A program made the position numbers and the translations under genes. DNA of 64,000 nucleotides from Bacillota bacterium (GTDB taxonomy: Bacteria > Bacillota > Clostridia > Acetivibrionales > DSM-1351), in NCBI GenBank assembly GCA_023415305.1, contig JAEZKZ010000050.1:101985-165984 (forward strand), read 5' to 3'. Under the pieces are notes generated by a model. It saw nothing but the letters and a program-made list of their open reading frames with translations, made no database searches and was not told the DNA's origin. Shown piece by piece: positions 26,835 through 35,091 of the stretch. Position 1 is the stretch's first letter; every line of letters begins with the position of its first letter.

Positions 26835-28052
26835 CTATTCGTATGAAGTACAAAGCGGCAAAATACTTCCAATATTATCAAACACCAAAGAACCCGCTCC
26901 TATAAGCACCGGATCAGTTTCGAATGAACTCAGCCTAATCGTAAGATTTTCAAAAATACTTGGCAAAATGCGATCCTTAATTGTATCGTGAATAATATCT
27001 ACAATCCACTGTCCAACTTGCGCCAATTCATCACCAATAATAATGACATGAGGATTATATGTGTAAACAATATTTACCAAACCCATTCCAAGATACCTAG
27101 CTGTTTTTTCAAATACCTTTTTTGCCAATTCATCACCAGACTCCAGCGCCTCAATTATTTGGCTTAGTGTACAATCTTGATTTAAAATGCTTTGTGGGTA
27201 TTTTTCAAGTTCCTTCTGTATACCTTTTGTAAGCGCAATCGTTGAACAGTAATGTTCCAAGCAACCTCTATTACCACATTCACATTTTGGACCGTCAAGA
27301 TAAATGCTCATATGCCCAATTTCACCAGCGACACCCATTGCTCCAGTAAATAGCTTTCCATCATTGACTATACCCGCACCTATGCCTTGACCGGCAGCTA
27401 CATAAACCATTGTCCCGGAATCCATAAAACTTGACCCAAGCCACCACTCAGCCAAAGCTCCTACATTGGCATCATGCTCAACAAAAGTGGGGAGACCGAA
27501 TTTTGTTGTCAATTCTTCTTTTATCGAAATGTTTTCCCATCCTGGAAATTCTGTTATCACACCAATTTTACCATCGCTCCGAAAAAAGGGCCCAGGTATT
27601 GCGACCCCTATACCCAGAACATTACTGTTTCCACCCTTTTCCATAATATCTGAAATTCTTTGACACATCCTGTTTAAAGCATATCTGGGGCCGGATAATA
27701 TTTCAATATTTTCCGTAATCAGCTCGTATTGATTGCCAGTAATATCAAAGAGTCCAACAGTAAAGTACTTTCTTGCCAATCGTACACTTACCACTCTGTA
27801 CTTATCAATATTAAGAGTCAAACCTATTGAACGCCTACCTTTTTTACCTTCAATAATACCCGTCTCAGTCACTAGTCCGCAACTCAGAAGATCCTTGATA
27901 ATATTCGTTATTGTGGCTTGCTTAAGTCCAGTAGCTTTTGCTAAATCAGCGCGGGATATAGCCTTTTTCTTTCTTAGTAAGCTCAATACAAGCGCACGAT
28001 TCATCAGCTGAATATCTTCAAGATTTTTACCCTTTTTATTATTTAGCACCAT
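26835..28052 (-). CDS. ROK-family (XylR/NagC-type) transcriptional regulator
   Basis: A 405-residue ROK repressor. The N-terminal winged helix (ISRADLAKATGLKQATITN) precedes a sugar-kinase-like domain with GIGVAIPGPF, VEHDANVGALAEWWLG and the zinc motif CECGNRGCLEHY. GAGGTGA lies six bases before the ATG. Position upstream of the polyol operon and related AT-rich dyads in front of both units suggest it represses both and is released by the sugar. The effector is not determinable here. Confidence 0.92.
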   Translation of the reverse strand: MVLNNKKGKNLEDIQLMNRALVLSLLRKKKAISRADLAKATGLKQATITNIIKDLLSCGLVTETGIIEGKKGRRSIGLTLNIDKYRVVSVRLARKYFTVGLFDITGNQYELITENIEILSGPRYALNRMCQRISDIMEKGGNSNVLGIGVAIPGPFFRSDGKIGVITEFPGWENISIKEELTTKFGLPTFVEHDANVGALAEWWLGSSFMDSGTMVYVAAGQGIGAGIVNDGKLFTGAMGVAGEIGHMSIYLDGPKCECGNRGCLEHYCSTIALTKGIQKELEKYPQSILNQDCTLSQIIEALESGDELAKKVFEKTARYLGMGLVNIVYTYNPHVIIIGDELAQVGQWIVDIIHDTIKDRILPSIFENLTIRLSSFETDPVLIGAGSLVFDNIGSILPLCTSYE

Positions 28053-28083
28053 TCTTTCACCTCATAGAAAGTCTATCCAATAT

Positions 28084-28124
28084 ATTAATTGAATTATAAC
28101 ATTCTATATATTAATTCAATTAAT
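28084..28124. promoter_or_regulatory. Candidate ROK autoregulatory operator
   Basis: ATTAATTGAATT (28084-28095) and its exact inverse AATTCAATTAAT (28113-28124) flank 17 bases directly before the ROK gene. Confidence 0.5.
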
Positions 28125-28145
28125 ACATCCTATATTAACACAAAT

Positions 28146-29936
28146 TTATTCATTATGTATATACCTTGTAACGGCTGCAGCTTTTGCAGTTTTCATGCGC
28201 AGGGCGAGATTTCTGCCTGCAAGACATACTCTGCTGCAATTTCCGCACTGGATACATCTTTCAGGATGATACTTTATTGCATCCTCAGTTTCTTGACAAT
28301 CAACTAGCTGAGAGATACGCTTCACATCCATCCCCATTGGACAGTTATCAACACAGAATCCGCATCCGGAGCACTGTACCGACTCCTTATAGCGCGGAAA
28401 GTCAGCTATTGCAATAAAATTCACATTTCTATCAATCACATCATCATCGGAGGAATTCCAACACTGCATTACCCCTCCTCCCAAAAAAATATTTCCTGAA
28501 GAAAGAGGAAGTTTTTCTATCACATTTTGAACAGACATTCCAAGTCTGACTTTTGTCACATAAGCTGTTTTCGCCTTAAGGTCAGAAATAGTGATTAACT
28601 TTGTATCTGCTCTTTTATTCCTCATAACTGCTTCATATATGGAATATACCGTTTGAACATTAAGTACAAGTATTCCATTTTTAGCCGGAATATCAGTACT
28701 AGTCAGCTCTTCTCCAAGTACATGCCTGATTAATGACTTTTCAGCTCCCACAGGGTAATAATCCGGCACTTTAACAACATTAACATTACAGGCTTTTATA
28801 TCTGTACCTTCCTTTACAGCCAACGCTGTAATTTCAAAGTTGATACATTGCTGGACAAGGTTTATGCCTGTGCATATTTCCTCCATGTGACGGCCTATAA
28901 GCCAGTGGTCGTGCACCAATCCGGGATCACATTCCACCCCGTTTATAATAAAATACTTTTTCTCTGCCTTTGCCTCGAGCACGGACCTGATTTTCTGTAC
29001 TGTCGGAAAAGCTGCCCCCCCAAGACCTGTCACTTCATTTTTCTCAATTCTTGTTAATATTTCCAGACTGTCAGGTGTTATGCTTTCTGGCACAGCGGCC
29101 GTCTCATTGCCCGATAGAGACAAATCATAGAATATGACCTCATTTCCAGCAGTAACTATCTTTTTTACTGCTTTTCTTGCCGGAACCTTTCTTTGAGGTA
29201 TTTCCAGGTATCTATCAGCAATAAAACAGATAACATTGAATAACAGTACACTGGCTGCCATCACAACAGGTGACCCGGTCAGCACAATCGCAGCTGCACC
29301 TGTCAGGGCCCCGCCTGCAGCTCCCAGAACATGGTTTGGTGACACTGTGACCGGATCGGTAAGTACAAGGCAGCCATAGAATATGGCACCATACCCTAAG
29401 TAGCTGTCAAAGCCGAATTTCTGCAGTAAAACCAACGCTGCTGCCATCCCTGCCATAAAGCCTAACGAAGCATAGGGTCTGAACATTATGAAAGGTATTG
29501 AAAGCAGCAAAGCCGGAATGAGCAGCAGCTGGGGAGTGAATTCCACCGCCCTCGGTCCGAATAAAAGGCCTGTTACAAGTACTCCGGTCATAGCAGGATT
29601 TATCGGATTTTTTCCTGTTCCCCCCCATATGTGCTTTCCAAGCAGTAAAGAGACGGCAGCACCGATCAACTGAATCCACAACGCTGTTCCGGGAGTCAGG
29701 ATACATAATATTCCTGCCGTAAGGGCGGCCGATACTCCGCATATGGGTCTTCTGTACCTTATAAAGTTCACAGCCCCATCAATAATAAGTGAGACCAGTA
29801 TTACTGCAAAAAAATCAAGTATTCCCAAGGGCTTCTGAACCCATGATGGAAACATATAAAGCATAAGCACTATAAAGGCCGCCGCCATAAAATGCTCATT
29901 TGTCCATTTTGTTCTTATCAGTGGAAAGGTATTCAT
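28146..29936 (-). CDS. RnfD-RnfC fusion, electron transport membrane protein
   Basis: A 596-residue fusion. Residues 1 to about 215 form an RnfD/NqrB-type domain with roughly eight membrane helices (GGTGKNPINPAMTGVLVTGL, VLTDPVTVSPNHVLG). The (S/T)GAT motif for covalent FMN in RnfD/NqrB is not visible. The rest is RnfC-like: GLGGAAFPT and INGVECDPGLV of the NADH/FMN-binding core, an SLBB-like region, and two [4Fe-4S] motifs (CSGCGFCVDNCP; CIQCGNCSRVC). RnfA, B, E and G are absent. Its start overlaps the stop of the CoA-binding-like gene (TAATG), so the two are translationally coupled. It may pass electrons between a soluble donor and the membrane. Confidence 0.85.
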   Translation of the reverse strand: MNTFPLIRTKWTNEHFMAAAFIVLMLYMFPSWVQKPLGILDFFAVILVSLIIDGAVNFIRYRRPICGVSAALTAGILCILTPGTALWIQLIGAAVSLLLGKHIWGGTGKNPINPAMTGVLVTGLLFGPRAVEFTPQLLLIPALLLSIPFIMFRPYASLGFMAGMAAALVLLQKFGFDSYLGYGAIFYGCLVLTDPVTVSPNHVLGAAGGALTGAAAIVLTGSPVVMAASVLLFNVICFIADRYLEIPQRKVPARKAVKKIVTAGNEVIFYDLSLSGNETAAVPESITPDSLEILTRIEKNEVTGLGGAAFPTVQKIRSVLEAKAEKKYFIINGVECDPGLVHDHWLIGRHMEEICTGINLVQQCINFEITALAVKEGTDIKACNVNVVKVPDYYPVGAEKSLIRHVLGEELTSTDIPAKNGILVLNVQTVYSIYEAVMRNKRADTKLITISDLKAKTAYVTKVRLGMSVQNVIEKLPLSSGNIFLGGGVMQCWNSSDDDVIDRNVNFIAIADFPRYKESVQCSGCGFCVDNCPMGMDVKRISQLVDCQETEDAIKYHPERCIQCGNCSRVCLAGRNLALRMKTAKAAAVTRYIHNE

Positions 29937-30364
29937 TATTTCACTCCTGCGAAGAAAGCATGAATCCTGTGAAAGCCGGTGCCGAATTTCATCATAGGAC
30001 AGGCAACAATGGTCTCAATACCCATTTTTGAGCATTCATCAAGTATGGAATCATCAATATTTTTTTTACTTTGAAACAATATTCTTTTTATCCCGTTCTC
30101 GTATAGTTCCTTTAGCACCTTGCGGGCATTCTCCTTATTTACAAGTACAAACGCTGTCTTTGGTATTTTAGGCAGATCGGATATGCTCCTGTAAACCTTA
30201 ACATCATAGTTACCCTCTGTTTTGGTGTTTGTAGCGTAGACCTTTATTCCGTTTTTTGTAAATGCCTCATAAATCATCTTGCAAAAAGGTTGATTCTTAC
30301 CTCCTGAATAACCTACAAACAGAACTTCATTACCATCGAAGAATTCTTTGTTCAATATCGACAT
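29936..30364 (-). CDS. CoA-binding-like Rossmann protein coupled to the Rnf fusion
   Basis: A 142-residue protein with an alternating beta/alpha pattern resembling small CoA-binding (Rossmann) proteins: EVLFVGYSGGKNQPFCKMIY at the N-terminus, KVYATNTKTEG after the first helix, TAFVLVNKENARKVLKEL in the middle. The C-terminus (VACPMMKFG) contains a cysteine-proline turn. AGGAG precedes the ATG. Translational coupling to the RnfD-RnfC fusion suggests a joint role, perhaps sensing or docking. Family assignment is moderate. Confidence 0.65.
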   Translation of the reverse strand: MSILNKEFFDGNEVLFVGYSGGKNQPFCKMIYEAFTKNGIKVYATNTKTEGNYDVKVYRSISDLPKIPKTAFVLVNKENARKVLKELYENGIKRILFQSKKNIDDSILDECSKMGIETIVACPMMKFGTGFHRIHAFFAGVK

Positions 30365-30565
30365 AATATCACACTCCTATTCTTAATAGTAATACGTGTG
30401 AATCCAAATAAAGTCTTCTAGTTTTGTAAAATTTCGTTATTAAGCATTATGATGTAATCCAATGAAACCCAAGAAATTTGCTTTGTGAAGCTTTTTAATG
30501 CACTTGCTCAATCCAAGTTATGTTAACACATTAAAAGAATAGAAAATATTTAATTTCCTGTACAT

Positions 30566-30596
30566 TAAAACAGTCCGCACCTGAGAGATACGGACC
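30566..30596 (-). terminator. Possible weak terminator
   Basis: On the minus strand a GTCCG / CGGAC stem is followed by TGTTTT, about 75-100 bp after the flavodoxin-ferredoxin stop. Nearby (30613-30675) the gap also holds imperfect tandem copies of TATAGTTTGT. No gene is seen in the 304-bp gap. Confidence 0.4.
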
Positions 30597-30668
30597 AAAT
30601 AGTTATAAAAAGTTTTTTAGTTATATTGTTTTATATAGTTGTTTTATATAGTTTGTTTATGTAGTTTG

Positions 30669-31445
30669 TTATATAGGCATTGAAACCACAGGGTTTTTAT
30701 ACCTTCCCTTCTTAACCGTCCCTTTACCGTATTGAATAGCCTTGACAGGACAGTAATTTATACAGGCAAGACACTGGGTACATTTACTACCCCATTGAGG
30801 CTTCCTGTCGACCTTGATGGTTCTTGCATTGCAAACCCTTTCACATATGCCGCAACCTGTACAGTTATCATCAGCATAGAATTTTTTTGTGCTCAAAGCA
30901 CCCTTATTGAAAAGAGGATTAATTACTCCTGTAGTCAGTATAGGGAGAAATCCTTTGTCAAGCTTGAAAACACCTAATTCTCTCCGCTCAATAATCCGGT
31001 TGATTTCCAGCATAGCTTTTTCAGCTGTTTCAAGCTTTTCTTTTTCAATCTCCTTTGAATCCACATCTCCCATAATGATGTAATTATTCGGCATCCTAAT
31101 AGAAAATGCGCTGGAAAGCTTTAGTCCTTTGGCGGAAAGCCTGTTCCCCAGAAGTTTCATCGTATTGCCAATGTTTCCGCCGCAGGTTGCCACAGAAAAT
31201 ACATAATGATTATTATAATCCTTGAGTTTCAACCTGTCTATGAATTCAAGCGCCATTCCGGGCGGCCCCCATGCATAAACCGGGAAGATAAAACCAATGG
31301 TTTCATTTTCCTTCAGACTATACTCAAATAGCCTTTCTCCGCTGTTAATTCTCTCAGCAACAGAAATTAAGACTTCCCCACTGTAGTCTGCAATATTTCT
31401 GGCAGTCTGCAGGGAATTACCCGTACCGGAAAAGTAAAATATCAT
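30669..31445 (-). CDS. EFR1-type flavodoxin-ferredoxin fusion
   Basis: A 258-residue fusion of an N-terminal flavodoxin-like domain (MIFYFSGTGNSLQTA is the FMN phosphate loop; GFIFPVYAWGPP the isoalloxazine loop) with two C-terminal [4Fe-4S] motifs (CTGCGICERVC and CTQCLACINYCP). EFR1-family proteins are frequent in clostridia and are thought to carry low-potential electrons in the cytoplasm. Start at 31445 behind GGGGGAAG. It lies near the Rnf fusion and could supply or accept its electrons; that link is inference. Confidence 0.9.
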   Translation of the reverse strand: MIFYFSGTGNSLQTARNIADYSGEVLISVAERINSGERLFEYSLKENETIGFIFPVYAWGPPGMALEFIDRLKLKDYNNHYVFSVATCGGNIGNTMKLLGNRLSAKGLKLSSAFSIRMPNNYIIMGDVDSKEIEKEKLETAEKAMLEINRIIERRELGVFKLDKGFLPILTTGVINPLFNKGALSTKKFYADDNCTGCGICERVCNARTIKVDRKPQWGSKCTQCLACINYCPVKAIQYGKGTVKKGRYKNPVVSMPI

Positions 31446-31538
31446 AGCTTCCCCCTTAAAAATGAACTTCATAGTATAACAAAATACACAGTATCCTTTG
31501 CAGGATATTCAATATATATTTTATCAAATTACTTCTTA

Positions 31539-32084
31539 TTACAAAAGTTTTTCTATATCTTTCTCCATATCCAATGGCGAAGTAGTGGGTTCAAATCTGC
31601 CAGCAACACTACCATCCCTGTCTATAAGGAACTTTGTAAAATTCCACTTTATAGAGTCGCCGTGCAGTGTCTCCGGGTACTTCTCCTCCAAAAGGCCTTT
31701 TAATATTTTTCCTAAGGAATGGCTCAAGTCAAAACCCTTGAAGGGAGCCTGTTCTGTTAGGTAATTGAATAAGGGATGCGCATTTGCACCTCTTACCTCT
31801 ATTTTTGAAAACATTTGAAAGCCTACTCCATAGTTTGCAGTACAGAAATTCTGAATATCCTCATCACTTCCGGGTTCCTGTTCGGCGAACTGATTTGATG
31901 GAAACCCTAATATTTCAAATCCCTGATCCCTGTATTTTTCATATACTCTTTGCAAATCCTCATACTGAGGGGTAAAACCACACTTACTTGCTGTATTTGC
32001 GATAATCAATACTTTTCCTTTATACTTCTCAAGAGAAATTTCCTTACCGTCTATTGTTTTAGCCTTAAAATCATAAATATTCAT
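31539..32084 (-). CDS. Glutathione peroxidase family (thiol peroxidase)
   Basis: A 181-residue GPx-fold peroxidase. NTASKCGFTPQYEDLQ holds the peroxidatic Cys in place of selenocysteine, GFPSNQFAEQEPG the conserved Gln loop, and IKWNFTKFLID the Trp-Asn-Phe-Thr-Lys motif. Bacterial Cys-type members usually take electrons from thioredoxin rather than glutathione. The ATG at 32084 has AAGGAG eight bases upstream; a GTG three codons earlier is less well placed. It protects against peroxides in the cytoplasm. Confidence 0.95.
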   Translation of the reverse strand: MNIYDFKAKTIDGKEISLEKYKGKVLIIANTASKCGFTPQYEDLQRVYEKYRDQGFEILGFPSNQFAEQEPGSDEDIQNFCTANYGVGFQMFSKIEVRGANAHPLFNYLTEQAPFKGFDLSHSLGKILKGLLEEKYPETLHGDSIKWNFTKFLIDRDGSVAGRFEPTTSPLDMEKDIEKLL

Positions 32085-32258
32085 ATAATGCACTCCTTAT
32101 CTTTAAATTACAGTTATAAATTGTGTTAAATCTAATTGTTTACAATTATTATAATTTCTTTCTATTAATTAAGTCAACAATTAGTATCTACTATAATTTA
32201 ACCCGTTATTCGGTGCATTATAACAAATAAGTTCAAAAAGAATAAAATTGCAGTGGCT

Positions 32259-34568
32259 TCACGTCAAAGGCAGCAGCTTTCCGTCAGGCTGCATCAGACT
32301 TATACCTGATAGCTGGTTATCCTTAAGATGTTGAGTAAGATTATTTATAAGCAGTTCCTGCCTGCTGCTGTGATTGCTGTAATCTTTCAGTATTTTTTCA
32401 TCAAGACCCCTTATCTTTTTCTTTGATACAGGCAGTTTACAAAACTCAGCTATTGAAGGTGCAAAATAGGCTCCATCTTTAGCTTCCTCAAAGGTTTCAG
32501 TAATATACCCACCCTCCGTATCCTTATTGAAAGTAATGGCGGCCGGAATAATGCTGCTGCCTTCAATTGTTACAGTTTTATCATAGAGCCTGCAACTACT
32601 GGTAAGTACTGTGACAAACACTTTAAGCCTGCCTTTTTCTTGGTAAATTCCTAGTATGGTGGGAGCTACAACGTTAAAGCCTTTCGTAGCACCAGAATAG
32701 TGAGCGGAGACAGCATCATAAATTGCCTGTTCTACAAGGTCTGACGATCTGGCCTTGAAATCTCCAAGCAGCACTTCCTTACTTAGTGAAACCTTGGAAT
32801 ACCACTCGGCGGGAGTCAGGCTGTCATCTGTCATTCTACTCCAAGAGCCCAGAAGTTCCTTGCATAAGGACATAATTATATACCCCCTCAAATCATTTCC
32901 AACCCTGTTTTCTCTGAACTGGGCCAGAAGATACTCCAGTGCCTGATCTCCCATTTTTAAGATATCTTCATAGTCTGTGGGATGGGCCTTAATGTAATCT
33001 TCTGGATTTGAGGAAGTACCTGCCTGTGTTAGTATGTCAAGACGAAGCTCTATCTCCGATTTGATTGCCTCTGAGACCTTATTTTCCTCTGTCAGTTGTC
33101 CGGTATAATTATCTGTCCCTATACTAACATTCATTTTTGTTACTTTGTCGATGAGTTTCTGAATTAATAGTACATTTTCCGAATATGTCCGCACATCCTC
33201 TCCCATCAGCTTTTCAACCTCAGCTCTGGTAAAGGTAAACCCATATGAAGCGCCGTCATATTTTCCTGTTTTATCTGCAATTTTGAATTCTATGTTGTAT
33301 ACATTGTCTATCAGGCTGAAAAGCAGCACAGAATCTGGGAAAAGCGCACCTCCGCTGATTGCTCCGTCGTGAAGCATGCCTGAGTAATCTGTCATATCCA
33401 GATTGATTTTAATCCCGAACGGCGGTGCCTCCGTCTGAAGCTCTACCGTATTTCGGCTCAGACCTGCAGGAAGCGTCAAAGCATCTATTAACGCAACTAC
33501 CTTACTATTATCACCAACATAAGGAGTTTTGTTCTTTAGCAATTGTTCAACTCTGTACTCGTTTGCTAAGACCTCTTTTTCCAGCGCTTTCTCCGGATTT
33601 GTGGCAACCCCTGTGATAAAAGCTATTACCAAGGCAATGATAGTCCCTGTTACCCAGAAAGATGGTCTTTTGTAATTCAGAATATTCTTAATTCTGGCTT
33701 TAAGAGCACTTTCTCCAAAGGCCAGCGGACTTCCCAAGACGAACCCGCCTCCCCGTATGGAAAAAGATAGTAAGGATTCGGAGTAATTAGCCTTTATTGA
33801 ACTACCCATTCTCCTGACAACGCTTTCATCACAGGACATTTCCATATCTCTGCTCATAAGAATAAAGGAAAACCACATCAGGGGATTGAACCAGTGCAGC
33901 GTCAGAACAAGGAAGGATAATGGTTTGATAAGATGATCAAGACGCTTTATATGTATCTGCTCATGAGTCAGAATATAGGTTCTATCAGGCTCGGTCAGCC
34001 CTATGGGAATGTATATTCTTGGATATAAAAAACCATATACAAACGGCGAGGATATTCTATCTGATTCAAATATATTGTTGTTAACCCGTGTGGCAGTACT
34101 GACCCTTCCTGCTACTTTCAAATATGAAATAACGCTGTACATCACAAGAACTGCGACACCTGCAAGCCATATGACCGAAGCTGCCTGAAGAAGAAAATCT
34201 TTTCCTGCAAAACTGCCATCAATTCCCGAAAAAGCCCCAGATGCTGGAGCCAATGAGCCTACTTCATTAGCATTATTTATCCAGTTCTCCCTAACCGGTG
34301 CAACTCTGTCCACAAGAAAACCGGTGTTATCTGCTATGGTGTTTATCGTTCCTTTTCCACCAAAGTCAGCTATACCGGGAACCCACATCAAGCTTAAACG
34401 GGAACTGATGCTGAACGGAAGGACGAGTCTTAATAATACAGGTAACCACAAAACATATGAAAATACCTTAGGTACCTTTTTCAGAAAAATCCTTAAAATA
34501 ATTACCGCAGTTGCTACATAGCTTGCTGTAAGGCTCATATCCAACAGAGAAATAAACAAATCTGTCAT
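32259..34568 (-). CDS. M56-family BlaR1-like metalloprotease with DUF4825-like extension
   Basis: A 769-residue membrane protease. The N-terminal half has four or so helices and the zinc motif HEQIHIKRLDHL, followed by HWFNPLMWFSF and EMSCDESVV. After a further helix near 310 comes an extracellular region of about 440 residues. Its first part resembles DUF4825 (NKTPYVGDNSKVVALIDAL); the rest is unassigned. It lacks a penicillin-binding sensor. Its start overlaps the BlaI stop by four bases (ATGA), so the pair is translationally coupled. The extension probably senses a cell-envelope signal. Confidence 0.87.
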   Translation of the reverse strand: MTDLFISLLDMSLTASYVATAVIILRIFLKKVPKVFSYVLWLPVLLRLVLPFSISSRLSLMWVPGIADFGGKGTINTIADNTGFLVDRVAPVRENWINNANEVGSLAPASGAFSGIDGSFAGKDFLLQAASVIWLAGVAVLVMYSVISYLKVAGRVSTATRVNNNIFESDRISSPFVYGFLYPRIYIPIGLTEPDRTYILTHEQIHIKRLDHLIKPLSFLVLTLHWFNPLMWFSFILMSRDMEMSCDESVVRRMGSSIKANYSESLLSFSIRGGGFVLGSPLAFGESALKARIKNILNYKRPSFWVTGTIIALVIAFITGVATNPEKALEKEVLANEYRVEQLLKNKTPYVGDNSKVVALIDALTLPAGLSRNTVELQTEAPPFGIKINLDMTDYSGMLHDGAISGGALFPDSVLLFSLIDNVYNIEFKIADKTGKYDGASYGFTFTRAEVEKLMGEDVRTYSENVLLIQKLIDKVTKMNVSIGTDNYTGQLTEENKVSEAIKSEIELRLDILTQAGTSSNPEDYIKAHPTDYEDILKMGDQALEYLLAQFRENRVGNDLRGYIIMSLCKELLGSWSRMTDDSLTPAEWYSKVSLSKEVLLGDFKARSSDLVEQAIYDAVSAHYSGATKGFNVVAPTILGIYQEKGRLKVFVTVLTSSCRLYDKTVTIEGSSIIPAAITFNKDTEGGYITETFEEAKDGAYFAPSIAEFCKLPVSKKKIRGLDEKILKDYSNHSSRQELLINNLTQHLKDNQLSGISLMQPDGKLLPLT

Positions 34569-34939
34569 TTTGCAGCCTCCTCAATAATACGTTTTAATTC
34601 TTCAGCTTCCTTTTCAGATATTTTCCTGCCTCCGAAAAAGGATGTCAAAAACTGCGGTAGTGAACCATCAAAGGCTTTTTCCACAATGTTTGTACTCTCA
34701 TACCTTTGGGCATCCTCCCTTTTAACAATGGCAGAAACCATGGTATCCTCATTTTTCAGAATGCCTCTTTCGCAAAGCTTTTTCAATACCGTGTACGTGG
34801 TGGATTTTTTCCAACCCAGTCTGGCTTGACTAAGCTTTACCAATTCTGTTGAATTTATAGGTTCACTGTCCCATATGAGACTGCAGAATTTGAACTCTGC
34901 GTCATATAGTTTATATTTTTCCATCTCATTTAGTTCCAT
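34565..34939 (-). CDS. BlaI/MecI-family transcriptional repressor (second copy)
   Basis: A 124-residue BlaI-type repressor with FCSLIWDSEPINSTELVKL, GWKKSTTYTVLKKLCERG and the helical tail SEKEAEELKRIIEE. It is related to, but clearly different from, the copy at 2167-2532. GGAG lies ten bases before the ATG. Overlap with the protease gene shows a dedicated pair. A long perfect dyad covers its promoter. Confidence 0.9.
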   Translation of the reverse strand: MELNEMEKYKLYDAEFKFCSLIWDSEPINSTELVKLSQARLGWKKSTTYTVLKKLCERGILKNEDTMVSAIVKREDAQRYESTNIVEKAFDGSLPQFLTSFFGGRKISEKEAEELKRIIEEAAK

Positions 34940-34967
34940 AAGTGAATTACTCCGTTCTCAATAATCA

Positions 34968-35026
34968 AAAAGGTCTATTACGATAAACCCAATATTAGTT
35001 TATCGTAATAGACCTTTTACTGTCAA
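34968..35026 (-). promoter_or_regulatory. Promoter and 21-bp-arm palindrome upstream of blaI copy 2
   Basis: TTGACA (35021-35026), an 18-bp spacer and TAAACT (34997-35002) form a minus-strand promoter. A perfect inverted repeat with 21-bp arms (34968-34988, 34998-35018) and a nine-base loop covers the spacer, -10 and start site. Each arm contains TTACGATAA. It is a likely BlaI operator, and as RNA it would also form a strong hairpin followed by T. Confidence 0.6.
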
Positions 35027-35049
35027 GAATTTAGGAAAAATAGTTGGTT

Positions 35050-35089
35050 AAAATGAACTGCCCCCTGTAAGCAGGGGGCAGTTCATTTT
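35050..35089. terminator. Intrinsic terminator of the hydrolase gene
   Basis: Perfect 18-bp stem (35050-35067, 35072-35089) with a four-base loop, GC-rich centre and A/T ends, immediately after the hydrolase stop. Confidence 0.9.
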
Positions 35090-35091
35090 AA

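Noticed and set aside
26624..26881. An 85-codon minus-strand frame at the end of the ROK gene
   Set aside because: It overlaps the ROK 3' end and contains the ROK terminator.
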